Shown here piece by piece: positions 32,981 to 43,839 of a stretch of DNA of 64,000 bases. The position numbers were made by a program, and so were the translations under genes. Each line of letters begins with the position of its first letter. Position 1 is the stretch's first letter. The stretch is taken from positions 1,364,001 through 1,428,000 of the forward strand of contig JAHNUO010000003.1 of NCBI GenBank assembly GCA_019787685.1, written 5' to 3'. The stretch is from Chiua virens (Eukaryota > Basidiomycota > Agaricomycetes > Boletales > Boletaceae). The notes beneath the pieces are model-generated. The model was not told the origin of the DNA. It saw only the letters and a list, made by a program, of their open reading frames with translations, and did no database searches.

Positions 32981-35900
32981 ATGCTAACTGTTGGTGACGG
33001 AACGTCGGCCGCCCTTTCAGCGTCGTGGGCGACCGCCAGCGCCAACGAGCTTCCTGATATCCCCACAAACGAGTGGCGCGTCCTCCCCTCAAAGTCGGGC
33101 GTTGGGGGCCCTCGGAAAATGGCACAGAGTAATTTTGCCCTTGCTTTCAAGCATGCCGGCGAACCTCTGTCGATCGACCCCGTCCCGAGTCCTGGTCGTA
33201 CTTCAACCTTATATCGTCAATCAGCGAAACAGCTAATATATCGATTCGAATCCATGACGGATGAGGCACAGTTGGCTCAGGTGAAAAGACCTAGTTCCGT
33301 CCGTGCATCCTCGGAGATCGACTCGCGTGACATGCATCGTCCTTTCCTTACCGTCGCGTCTCACAAGAGCAAGAGAAGGTCCTTGAGCAACTCGTTGCGA
33401 AACCTCATGTCTGTCTTCAAGAAGAAGAAGGATAAAGATAAGGAATCCGATGACGACGATTTTATTCCACCTTTATATGCTCCTGAACTAAATTTCCCCA
33501 TCCCTCTGGAACCTGCGCCTCTTCCAATACCTCATATTGTCCAGCAACCTTCGGGGAGGGAAATACCTTTGTCTTCCAGCTCCACAAGCCCGGTGCTCTC
33601 CAGCAATCTACTGTACCTCTCAAGGCCATCCTCTCAATCACCTGGCTGGATGTCATGCGTCGTGGCATTATACCACTCCCATTTGTTAATTACTTGGTAT
33701 ACAATGCACGATTCTCCTTCTACTCATACCGTTCAGTTAGCCGGCTTTATGGACGTGCGCTCTCTCAATGAGCGAGTCGTACGACCTGACGCCGAAGGTG
33801 ACCTGAAGACTTTTGAGTTGTCCTTCGAAGGCCGACCCAGAGAAACATTTGCTGCAACTTCTACACAGGAACGTGCGCGATGGGTCGGTGCGATCTGGTG
33901 AGACACAACACCTCTCTTCGCTTCCAAATCTTACCCCGCGTAAGGGATGCTGTCCTCAGTTTACAGCACAGAAGTGAACCTGTACATACGCCCAAGCCCA
34001 TTGAAACCCTTACCATCAGAACGGACATTACCCCTGAACAAAAACCCCTTTCATCCCCTGGGGAGGCTAGCTCTGAATACACGTCTTCTAGCGCGCCGAA
34101 AACCCCTTCAGCCCACGAGACACCCCCACCGACACCTGTCCCCAAGTCACCACGTCGCACACTCTCTCCATTATCTCTCTCTCCGCCTCGTCCCCCATCC
34201 CAACTCTCTAGTCCCCATTCTCGTTCCAAAAGCCCCTCTATGGCCAACCTTGGAACGTTGTCCGTAGTCACACAACGTCTCGCTCAAATCGAGCGCTCAG
34301 AAGTGAACAGTCCAGCATCAAGCACTACTACGTCGTCGAGCGTAGGTACTGCTCTGCGGCGTGCGCAAACCACTCACGCAACGGACCAAGCACACCAAGG
34401 TCGTCCATTTTCAGAAATCGAAAGACTCCAGAAGGAGAATGTGAGAAGGGGCGTGGAGACCCCTTCAACGGATGCGCCCATCGTGATCCCGCTTCCCAAC
34501 CCGCCAAACGTGCCGCCTTCCGAGGCTGCCTCTGTGCGGAGTGCATTCAGAAGGCATCGAGCTTCACCATCTGTGCCGACCCCGCCCAGCTCGCCTGCGA
34601 AAGCCCTTGCGTCAGTTGAAGTATCGGTACCGACGTTACGGGCGAAGCTCTCGGAGCCTGCGATTCGAGAACACGTGGAAAATCCACCGACGACCTTGTC
34701 CGCTGCTGGCGTCACGTCCCAGTTGGCACCCCTGGCAGAGCTTATCAAGGACACTGCTGCGAAGCATTATGACCAAACAGCAGGACTAGGCGAGCAGATC
34801 ATTTCGCTCCAACGGGACATACATATACTCCCAAAGGAAATGCAGGAATCGTTGAAACAAGCGGTAGTCACAGCTGTCAAACGAGCGTCCGATTCGAACA
34901 GCCATCGTGACAACGCAAGTCTGGAGAACGTCTCGACGAGCCTCGAGGGGTTGAGAAAGCAAGTACTAGCGAACACGGGTGACCCTCGGATGGAATCGTT
35001 GATGAAGGTGTTCACAGGGTTGCAGGGACAACTCGCGACGCTGACTCCGCTTCTTTTGGAGAAGCTAGCGTCTATCGAACACGGCCAGACGCAGCTACAA
35101 CTCCAGGCTGCACGTGAAGCAGAGCGACCTTCTGCACCAACTGAAGACAGTCTTCGGGAGGGGTCCCACCAGACCTCTGTTGATTTATCAGACCTGCATT
35201 CGAAACTCGACGAACTTGCATCTCTATACAAATCCAGTATCGCTATGACTTCTGCGGAAAAGGAGACGCTTTCATCGCAATCCTCAAATGTGGGTTCGGA
35301 GAAGGCGCGCTATTTCCACTGCCATACCTTGAACTTACTTCTATTCCATCTCTTTTTAGTTGCAAGCGATCTTGGATCATCTAACGTTGGATGAAGAACA
35401 GCGAAAACTTCTGCTAGACCAACAGACGGACAGCGTTCGCTACCTTAATGAGCTAAATTCGGTGCGTGTCGATGATAATTAACCAACCGTTCCATGACTA
35501 ATAGAATCCCACCTTCAGTGGCTCGAGACCTTTGTGAATGGCGGTACTACTCATATCCAATCAGTGGCCGCCAATGTTGAGCAACTATGTTCTCACTTGG
35601 GCATCCCCGCGGAGAGTGACACCGCTGCTAGTGACGGACAGCCTTCTGGTCAAGGAATGCTCGGCGAAATCAGACACCTCATATCGTCCGTTGAGACCAA
35701 AGCTTTGGGTGAAAATCAACTGCAGGCGTCCGTCGGTGAATTGATGAATGCAGTCAGAGAACAGCTGAAGACCGGCACTGAAAACCGAACAGCGCTCGGT
35801 GTGGTCTTTCAACCGCTGATTTCAAGTCGTTGGTGCTGATATTAGACTGACTGGGTCTACAGTGACGGATTCTGTCCTTGAGATCATCAATCGCCAGCGT

Positions 35901-36470
35901 TATGAACAAGAACAGATGCTCCGTGCCCTCTCGACGGGTGAGTGTGCGGTGCTGATCAGTCCTTGCTAGCAGCATAAGATGCGCATTACCTCAACATTTT
36001 GCCAGAGCTCACGAACGAGATTCGCGGCGAGAGACTGAGATTCGTGGAAGCCATGAAAGAGGCTACAGCTATAAATGTCCAAGGTAAACCTGAATAGAGA
36101 GTGGAAGAGAACGTGCCGCTGACGGGATCTAGCCCATGTCGAGCACTTCAAATCGGAACTCAACAAAGAGGTGGCTGCGATGACACAGGATGTCGGAAGA
36201 CTCCACCAAGAAAAACAAGCAATCGAACAACAGATTGCGGACTTGTTTTCCTTTTATTCTAAGCAGAAACAAGAAGCTGAGGTTGGTGTCACCTACCATA
36301 GGTTCGGATCCGATTGAAATCTGTTTGCGTTGTTCAATTCGCAGAATAATGCACGTCGTAACGCACCTCCGAGGTCGGCAGGATTTAGTAATTTGCAGAA
36401 TTTGCCCTCTCCAACACCGAAAAGACCGCGGCGACCGCTACCTCACCCTGTTTTCCAGAGAAAAGATTGA
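32981..36470 (+). CDS. PH domain and coiled-coil protein, Ser/Pro-rich, family not named
   Basis: Multi-exon gene of roughly 1,000 residues starting MLTVGDGTSAALSASWATAS. An N-terminal region with basic LRNLMSVFKKKKDKDKE leads to a PH domain (about residues 210-312): GWMSCVVALYHSHLLITWYT, VQLAGFMDVRSLNERV, LKTFELSFEGRPRETFAATS and TQERARWVGAIWDAVL, with the canonical C-terminal helix Trp. A long Ser/Pro/Thr-rich disordered part follows (SPRRTLSPLSLSPPRPPSQL). The second half is helical: LGEQIISLQRDIHILPKEMQ, MKVFTGLQGQLATLTPLLLE, ALSTELTNEIRGERLRFVEA and EKQAIEQQIADLFSFYSKQK. The basic C-terminus is PTPKRPRRPLPHPVFQRKD. A membrane-phosphoinositide-linked scaffold is plausible; no catalytic domain is visible. 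The intron at 33899-33945 splits the PH-domain tail and small introns cluster after 35300. Confidence 0.75.
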
Positions 36471-36632
36471 GGTACCAGTGTGCTGCGAAGCCGCGGAACG
36501 TTCCGTGGACTTGGCATCCAACAGAAAGGCCGGTGGGAGGTTGAGTAGTGCTAAATTACGAGCTGGATCATGTTTACATCTAATCGCCCAGCTTGAAAGA
36601 TTTTTGACGTTTAAACGAGCGTGGTGGTGGCC

Positions 36633-38155
36633 TCATCGTGAGAGTGAGAGGAAATTCCTCGCATCTTCCCAATCCATCCTTTCTCGCTCCTTGCCGAGTA
36701 GTTCGCCTCTTCTTACCTCCTCACCACTGATGGAATTCCAGTCATCGTATTGGGTAACCAACCCATCTTTTAGCCCTCGCTCGATCTCCTCCGGCGGATC
36801 ATCCGGATGAGGATTTGGGTTTGGCATGAGAGTATCAGACAAAGCATCGCTCCCATGCTCTGCAGCCGGTACCGTCTCCACATCCACGTTCCCGGTGTTG
36901 CTGAACACGATGTCCGACAGAATGGTATCGGCAACCGCGTACGCGTCCATCATTGTGGTGGCTAGGACACCTTTGGCCCCATTTGCACTCCATCCAGAAG
37001 CATACATGTTTCGTAAGGGAATGCCAGACTCGGATAGGAGACGACCCCCACGCGCCCGAAGGTGGGAAGACGAAGGGTCGTAGAAGGCTGTGGTTGGATC
37101 CACGCGGAAGCCGAGCGAGGTGACGACGAGAGATGTGGCGAGTATAGAGGTCCGGTCTGTTGGAACCGCACGGCCAGTAGACGGATCTAGATGTGTGTGC
37201 GCGAGATTGAGCTCTGCCAAGGCTGTGGAAGAACGAGACGGGCCAAGAGCAGTCGGCATGCGATAGAAATCAAGAGACCAGGTCTTCTTAGTGCCCCCGA
37301 ACTGAGACTGAGAACCTTTCTGAAGGAGCTCGATGGCCCGGCGCTGTTGGCGCGACAAAGTTGTTCCCCTTGGGAAAGTGAAGGTCGAGGGGTCGAGAGG
37401 GACCATGGAAGCATCTGGGAGGTGCATCATTTCGCGTAATTCCTTGTTCGTAAACGCTACCTCTAACGGGCCACGTCTGCCGACGATCGAAACATGTCTG
37501 AGAGTCGACCGAGAGAGGACGTCGAGGACATGTTCGGGGATATCGTATTTCTTGAGAACAGAGGGTGACGTGAGAAGTATGCGAGCAATATCGAGAGAGA
37601 CATTCCCATTTCCTATGAGAGTGAGGTGGGTAATCTTGTCAAGAGCGGGGGTGGGTGGATTGGAGGGATGCCGAGTGTACCAATGCACGAGGGAGAGCGC
37701 GGGGGTGCAGTAAGAAGACGGGGGTATAGCTGGATGAAGGGTCGAGAGCGTGCATCCGGTTGCGAACAAGACGTGCGTGTAATTCTGGAGAATGGAGCAG
37801 AGGGGAACGGGGAACGCATGCGGGATCGAGGCAGACGGCGCAGTGCCGACATGGACATTGCCAAAGAATCGGAAACGCGGGTCAGCAGCGGTTTGGTCGA
37901 ACTTGTTCGTGCAGTTCTTGTATGTTGTGAGCAGGGGGAAACGGGGAAAACATTGTGCACTACCTTGACCTCTGGGTGGTCTGGTGCAACACCATAGCGA
38001 ACGAGGCCGTGCGGTGCCCAGAGACGGTCGAACATGTGCACCCTCAGCGACGGCGAGGCCGGGTCAGTGTGAGGTACGAGCGACAGCAACCGCGAGGCGA
38101 CATAAAACGCGGATGGCCCACCGCCAACGATGGCGAGCTTGGCCAGTGGTGGCAT
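36633..38155 (-). CDS. ARH1: Adrenodoxin/ferredoxin NADP reductase (FDXR/ARH1)
   Basis: Core reads LAIVGGGPSAFYVASRLLSL (FAD-binding GxGxxG type turn), VHMFDRLWAPHGLVRYGVAP and DHPEVK, then NVHVGTAPSA, NYTHVLFATGC, ITHLTLIGNGNVSLDIARIL (NADP-binding, GNGNVS), SIVGRRGPLEVAFTNKELRE and NMYASGWSANGAKGVLATTM, the last being the conserved GWxxxGxxGVIATT motif. This enzyme passes electrons from NADPH to mitochondrial ferredoxin for Fe-S cluster and heme A synthesis. The last 60 residues (from SDALSDTL to FLSLSR) are acidic. Only one clear intron (about 37710-37965 including an exon for NKFDQTAADPRFRFFGNV) was needed. The first in-frame ATG is at 38155, only eight residues before the FAD motif, which leaves no mitochondrial presequence; an upstream exon is therefore likely and would overlap RAD9. 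Confidence 0.9.
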
Positions 38156-38204
38156 GCCAGTGTCAATGCCGGTTGGGACTTGAATCAGACGTTCACGAGG
38201 TCTA

Positions 38205-40192
38205 ATGCAAGCGACACTCGGCGCTGCCGCGCTCAAACGTACGCTCTCGACACATCATTTTCTCAGATACAGGCTCATTCAACGACAAGCGTTCATCAGG
38301 GCTTTGACGTGTCTCTCGCGATATGGCGATGAGCTTCTCTTATACGCAGATGCTCAGCACTTCACGCTGAGCGCGACAAACTCCTCGCTGTCTGCATACT
38401 GTCGCTTCAGGTACGGAAAAATGTTCTTCTCAAAGTACCAGGTAGGTGCTGGCGTGAACGGGGCAGGCCCGTCGACCCCCGAACCTCAAGATGTCAGAGG
38501 ACAGCTGCTCGTAAAGGTGCGTTCGCGCGCGTCCACGTCCGTGCATGCGTCAATCCGGTGCTCGTAGACGTTGTTGTCAATATTCAAGCATAGGACCCTC
38601 GAAAAGACAGTTGAACGGTGCGAGCTGGTCATCACAGATGGTCTATCCAGCGATCAGTCACAAGAAGACGAGGACACGCTGGAAAGCAGGCTCATTGTGC
38701 GCTTACACTGTAAACACGGTCCGTTCGGTTTCTATCATTGATCAAGCGCACCTCATTTACGTTGTAATCCTTCCAGGGATCGTAAAAACTCATCGTTTAC
38801 CCCTTCTTACACCCACTTCCCTCCTCTCACCCGGTGTCCCAGAATCTGACAATGAATCGCGGCTCACCATCGGCCCAAAAGCTATCAAAGATATTACTGA
38901 GCATTTTCCTAGTGGCCGCGGCCTCAAGAATGACCCTCAGCTTGTTTGGACATTCGGCGATACGGATGTGGACGTGAAGAGTCTCGAGTCATCCATCGAT
39001 ACGAAAGGTTAGTGCCCCATCCGTATTAGTATTCCAGCAATTGAAATCTTCTCCCAGGCAGAGCGCAACTAGCCACAGAGCTCACCATCAGCTCTGACGA
39101 GTTCGATGTATACGACATAGCTGAGCCTCCCGTCACCATCGCTTTTCATATGCGAGAGTTCAATGTTCGTCCTGTTGATTTCCTTATCCTACAATACAAC
39201 TTAGTCGTACTAGGCTACGATCACATATGCCGAGACCATGGCGTCAGCTCTGGAACTCCGTTTCACCGATCCTGCTGCGCCACTTTTTATCGACATTGAA
39301 GGGGATGAATCGGACGGCCTTTTTGTGATATCTACTTCACAACTTCAAGGAGCAACAACGAGTTCGAACCTGAATGCGCGTAGTTCCTCTACACCCAATT
39401 CACAGCAATTTGGAGGACAGAAAAGACCGCATTCAGACAATGAGATACAGCAGGGCCCGAATGCGTCTGGATCGGGCGGAGCGAGGGGTGAGACACCACG
39501 CATGGAGAAGGTCAAGAAGCCGATGAAGGCTGTACAAAGGACGGAACTCCCTGCGGTCAGAAGCCTGACCAGGGAAAACTCGACAGTGGTCAAAGATGAG
39601 CATATGATGCCGCCGCCAACTTTCATCCCTGATGCCAATCGGACGCAAAGAAGCCCTTCCCTTCCCTTTCATGCTTCGCAGAGCGAAGACTTTGGCGCCA
39701 TGGATGAGTTTTATTCAGGCCCCGTTGGTGACGAAGCAGGTGTTGTTGATGAAAACACTGGAATTGGCAACAGCTTTTCTCGCTTGGGTGATCCCCTCTT
39801 CTACCCACAATCGTCTCAGATCATCCCGCCCCCAGGTCCCTTGACACACGAGCATCCAACACAAACCCAACGTGCCAAGACCCCGCTCTTCCTGCCATCT
39901 CAACTCTCCCAACGAGACGAACAGGTGATTAGGGAGTCGGGGCTAGGTGTAGAACGTATGAATCGGGAGGAACTAGAGGCTATGCTAGAGGGAGACGGGG
40001 AAGAAGTCGAATTCGACTTCGCGAAAGACATGGAGACGGATGACGGTGGGGAGAGTTTGGACCTCTTTGAGGACGAATTTGGGCCGACGCAAGAGAGAGA
40101 CAAGGATGACAGAAAGGTAAGCTGGTCCTGGTTATTCTTCCGTGTTTGTCTACACGGCTTTTCAGGCGTTTCAACCGTTGTTCGAAGATTGA
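38205..40192 (+). CDS. RAD9: DNA-damage checkpoint clamp subunit RAD9
   Basis: Multi-exon gene starting MQATLGAAALK. Splicing from about 38239 to 38299 gives LKPFIRALTCLSRYGDELLL, followed by ADAQHFTLSATNSSLSAYCR, MFFSKYQVGAG, LLVKTLLSIFKHRTLEKTVE, RCELVITDGLSSDQSQEDED and LIVRLHCKHGIVKTHRLPLL. These match the PCNA-like N-terminal domain of Rad9. The second clamp half contains DPQLVWTFGDTDVDVKSLES, ATELTISSDEFDVYDIAEPP and ATITYAETMASALELRFTDP. A disordered C-terminal tail carries acidic and SQ/TP-rich stretches and ends AFQPLFED, as in fungal Rad9 tails that recruit TopBP1-type proteins when phosphorylated. Rad9 forms the 9-1-1 clamp with Rad1 and Hus1 and activates the ATR kinase pathway. 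It is divergent from FDXR with 49 bases between annotated starts. The last intron is about 40117-40164. Confidence 0.92.
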
Positions 40193-40370
40193 GGGGGTAC
40201 CTACTACTTTTGACTTTTTTTGCAACTCCTATGCCAAGTTATCCTTCCTACCAGTGCCTTTGCCCCCTCGACTGCTGAATGGTAGTGTGAACTCGGTGAA
40301 TGGCGCCAACAAACTAGTACGTACGTGAAGTCATCAGTAATAAACCTACGATGCATAGCTGTAGTAATGT

Positions 40371-42872
40371 ATGTACCACTACTATTCACACACCGCTTCC
40401 ATGTCTCGCCGCGGTCATCACACAATCTCCAAGTCCTTCCAACTTTTTCTTCGCGGCGATGTAGTACACACCTCGCGGACACCGCACTCGAAGCCAAAGT
40501 ACCGTCCCTTGTCAACCGGCGTCAACCTCTCCACACGTCGCATCACAAACCCATGGATTCTCTACCCGGCCGCGGCACTGCTACTCGGAGGTGGAACGTA
40601 TGTCGCGTATGAAAACTACCAACCATTCAGACATACTCTGTTGGCCGTCGTGCGTTGTTCCCGGATAGCTCGTATGTTTGCAAACTGTTCTTGATATACC
40701 ACTGACCGCGAACATGACTCTGCCATCCACTTTGGCCGGCTCATATCATCTATTCAGGCGCTGCAATTGCAGGAGTAGTTGACTACAAATACACGTTCGC
40801 TCTCAATTACCCATCCGAGGAGGAAAGGCAAACAGCGTATTCCGAGTGCCATACGCGTAGTGCGAAGTGGGTCTTAAGGGCACTTCTCGCCAATGGGGGT
40901 GCGCAAGGTTTCCATCATAGCAGAAAGCGAAACTCAAATAATTGACTTTGTGCACTCTAGGTGTCTTCATAAAGTTAGGACAACATATGGCGTCACTGTA
41001 TGTTCATAATCATTGTTTGGCTGGACGAGCTGCTATCCCATAACACCTACAGAATAGTTCTTCCAAGAGAATGGACGGACACGATGCGACCTTTGCAAGA
41101 CAAATGTGACCCGACACCGTATGAAGGTGTTGAAGCGCTTTTCCTATCTGACATAGGAAAACCCATCCAGGGGCTCTTCGAGGACTTCGATCCTGTTCCA
41201 ATTGGAGTAGCAAGTTTAGCGCAGGTTCATGTCGGTACTCACAAGGAATCGGGGAAGAAGGTTGCTGTGAAAGTAGGTTGGAGTTATGATGGATGTCAAC
41301 TCAAAGCTGATGGCCGTGAGTACAGTTGCAACATCCACACCTCGCAGAATTCTGTGATATCGATATGGAGATGGTGGAGGTCACGCTCGGTATGTCCATA
41401 CCCTTCCCTCTGCTGCTGCACCTTTACTACATCATTTGAATGACACGCGGGTTTGCAGGATGGATCAAATATTGGTTCCCCGAGTTCGAATTCACATGGC
41501 TTAGCGAGGAAATGCGCGAAAACCTTCCAAAGGAAATGGATTTCGTCCATGAAGCGTCCAATGCTCGACGGGCTATGGCTGACTTCGACCATATTTCCAC
41601 ATCACTCTATATTCCCGAAGTGATCTCAGCGACGAAACGAGTGTTGATAATGGAATATATCCAGGGGGCGCGAGTTGATGATTTGACCTACCTCGCAGAA
41701 CAAGGCATCGATAGGAATAAGGTGGCACTGGAGCTCACACGAGTGTTTAGCCAAATGGTGTTCTTGAATGGCTACTTTCATGCTGTGAGGGATAAGTCTT
41801 TGTCATACGTGTTCACTGCTAACAATTCTACAGGATCCACATCCAGGTAATCCATCTTTCACGAGAATCTTGTTGATTGACAGTATTTTGACTTTCTCTC
41901 GACTTATTAGGCAATCTACTGATTAGGCGTGCCCCACTGAACTCGCGTTCGCCATACAACTTTGAGATTGTGCTCTTGGACCATGGTCTGTACTTTGACC
42001 TCGATCCGGAGCTACGCATCAATTACAGCAAACTCTGGCTATCTCTGATTGAGAAAGCATCTCCAGAAACGCGAGCTGCTCGACGTACATATGCAGAGTT
42101 GGTCGGTAACATAACCCCTGACCTCGTACGTGCGTCCATCCTGTTGTTAACTGGTGGCTAAAGAAGTCCAGTACCCTGTATTTGAGGCTGCGATTACTGG
42201 TCGTGCCGCGTTTGAAGGGACGTGGGAAGACCAAGACTCCAAGGCTGAAACGCAGTTCAAGCGAGCTTCCGGTATGATCGATATGCTTCCCCAATCGATG
42301 GAAGAAATGGAAGCAATTAGAGACGCGGTCATTAATCGCGAGGGATTACTCATCTCAGTGTTGGATGTTCTCCGTAGAGTCCCTAGAAGGGTGTTGATGG
42401 TGCTGAAGCTAAACGATTTGACAAGGTGAGCTGGCATTGAGCCGAACGAAAGTGGTTTGGAACCTAGTTGAAATTAATGATGTATTTAGGAGCTTGGATC
42501 ATGCACTTGCCACTACTCACTCGAGTGTTCGAATATTTTTGATCACCGCCAAGTATTGCATGACCGCAGTCTGGCGTGATGATCGAAGGCGAATCCAAGA
42601 AGAAGGTCTTCGCACGTATGGCTGGCTTGGGTCTTTACATCAGATGATTGGTTGTTGGTGGTAAGAATTCACAATTGTTCTTATGTTACTATTGAACATA
42701 ACTAACATTGTGCCACAGGAGATATGCAAGAGGCTACTCGAGCATGAGACTTCTTGAAATTATGATGGATGTACAAGCATCCACTTTAAAATCTCTGGCA
42801 TGGCTACGAGGCCTCAGAAACCGCGGTCTTGTGGGAGCACATCAGGCAGCTGCTGGATTGTCGATACCGTAG
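40371..42872 (+). CDS. ADCK1/MCP2-type atypical kinase-like protein (ABC1/UbiB family), mitochondrial
   Basis: Multi-exon gene. Start at 40371 (MYHYYSHTASMSRRGHHTIS) or at the Met ten codons on. The N-terminus is basic, Ser-rich and mitochondrial-looking, followed by one membrane span WILYPAAALLLGGGTYVAY. UbiB-family landmarks then appear in order: ANGGVFIKLGQHMASL (the KxGQ inhibitory motif), PLQDKCDPTPYEGVEALF, PIGVASLAQVHVGTHKESGK with VAVK, FPEFEFTWLSEEMRENLPKE, MDFVHEASNARRAM, RVLIMEYIQGARVDDL, GYFHADPHPGN (catalytic-loop equivalent) and IVLLDHGLYFDLD (DFG equivalent, here DHG). A long helical C-terminus ends HQAAAGLSIP. Yeast Mcp2 and human ADCK1 influence mitochondrial lipid balance and coenzyme Q distribution. 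Subfamily choice rests on the YWFPEFEF and DHGLY wording and is fairly secure. The HADPHPGN motif itself spans an intron (about 41786-41831). Confidence 0.88.
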
Positions 42873-42976
42873 GGAGATCCCAAAGCATTCGAGGTAGGAA
42901 CGATTGGAGCCCAAATCATGCACCATCACATACTAGTGCTAGAAATATACAAGTTGATTACAATTACTTGGGAAGC

Positions 42977-43600
42977 TCACTTTTTGGCGCATTCCGCAAA
43001 GGAAGAATCAATGGTACTAACGCCCTGTTTCAGGATTTCCCATTGTTCGTTGGAAAGTGTAATGCCTTTCTTTCCAGGCTTCCCATCATAGAACTCACGT
43101 ATATCAAGAAAGACTGCGCCTATCATGTACAATGAATAATTAGGTTGTTCACGCAGATGAAAAACACTTACCTTTGAACGAGCGTACGGATGCGTGTTTA
43201 TTCTTGCCTAGATCCACGTACTTGTTTCCCTCGGCATTCTCGAGTACTTTAATGGCTCGTTGCTTGCTCTCTTCGTGGACCGGTGGTGACTGCAAGAAAA
43301 ATAGGGGGTCAGCAGAGAGGCGGAGATTCAGTATCAACGAACTTTTCTTCAGAAACATCATATTTGGGTTTTTTCGCGGTTTTTTTCTTTCCCTTGCTCG
43401 CGGTCGACTTTTGCACGTAATGGACCAGTTCGATTATTATTAACTTCGATAGTCACGGAGAATGAGACATTTAGACGCACGCTTGGCTTCACGGGTTGTT
43501 CGGACTGGAACGCGTCGGTTGCAGACGCGCTGCAACCGACGCGTTCGCCGTCGCCGTCGCCGTCGCCGTCGTCGTCTTGCCTTCGCTTCTTGTGATGCAT
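42977..43600 (-). CDS. SUB1: Transcriptional coactivator p15 (PC4/SUB1) family protein
   Basis: Three or four exons starting MHHKKRRQDDDGDGDGDGER at 43600. After splicing: EQPVKPSSTASKGKKKTAKK, PKYDVSEEKFV, SPPVHEESKQRAIKVLENAE, GNKYVDLGKNKHASVRSFKG, AVFLDIREFYDGKPGKKGIT and LSNEQWEILKQGVSTIDSSF, ending AECAKK. The second half is the PC4 single-strand DNA-binding domain, with YVDLG, VRSFKG and the conserved IREFY plus basic GKKGI loop. The lysine-rich linker resembles the basic regulatory region of PC4/Sub1. These proteins assist RNA polymerase II initiation and bind melted DNA at promoters and damage. The first exon is built on a triplet-repeat tract and includes a 16-base perfect inverted repeat. 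Divergent from TOM1, with 239 bases between starts. Confidence 0.92.
43508..43546. repeat. Perfect 16-base inverted repeat inside the PC4 first exon
   Basis: Arms GAACGCGTCGGTTGCA (43508-43523) and TGCAACCGACGCGTTC (43531-43546) are exact reverse complements separated by a 7-base spacer GACGCGC. It lies in coding sequence (residues reading ERVGCSASATDAF) and would form a strong hairpin in RNA or single-strand DNA. Confidence 0.92.
43547..43578. repeat. GTC/GCC triplet tract encoding Asp-Gly repeats
   Basis: Plus-strand (GCCGTC)n followed by GTCGTC, read on the minus strand as alternating Asp and Gly codons (DDDGDGDGDGE) in the PC4 N-terminus. It directly abuts the inverted repeat. Confidence 0.8.
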
Positions 43601-43839
43601 CTGGGTGCCAAGTTGTAGACCGATACGGAGTCGCATTCGCGGTTACCCGTGTGAAAGTTGGAGCGTGCATGGGAAGATATTTCCTGATATATCGGGTCCT
43701 ACGTCGCCCCAACGAACGACGCCTTCGCTCGCGCCGTCTCAGCTCTTGTTCTCATTCCTTCACATTCACCCGACTTGTGACCGAAAATCGTATAGATCTT
43801 GCCAGTTGTCTCTGATCAACCCGCATTCGCTGCGGTACG

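Noticed and set aside
36190..36810. Plus-strand frame of 206 residues
   Set aside because: It runs across the end of the PH-domain gene and the antisense of FDXR; composition is not protein-like.
43540..43580. CRISPR-like short repeats
   Set aside because: It is a simple coding triplet tract in a eukaryotic gene, with no spacers.
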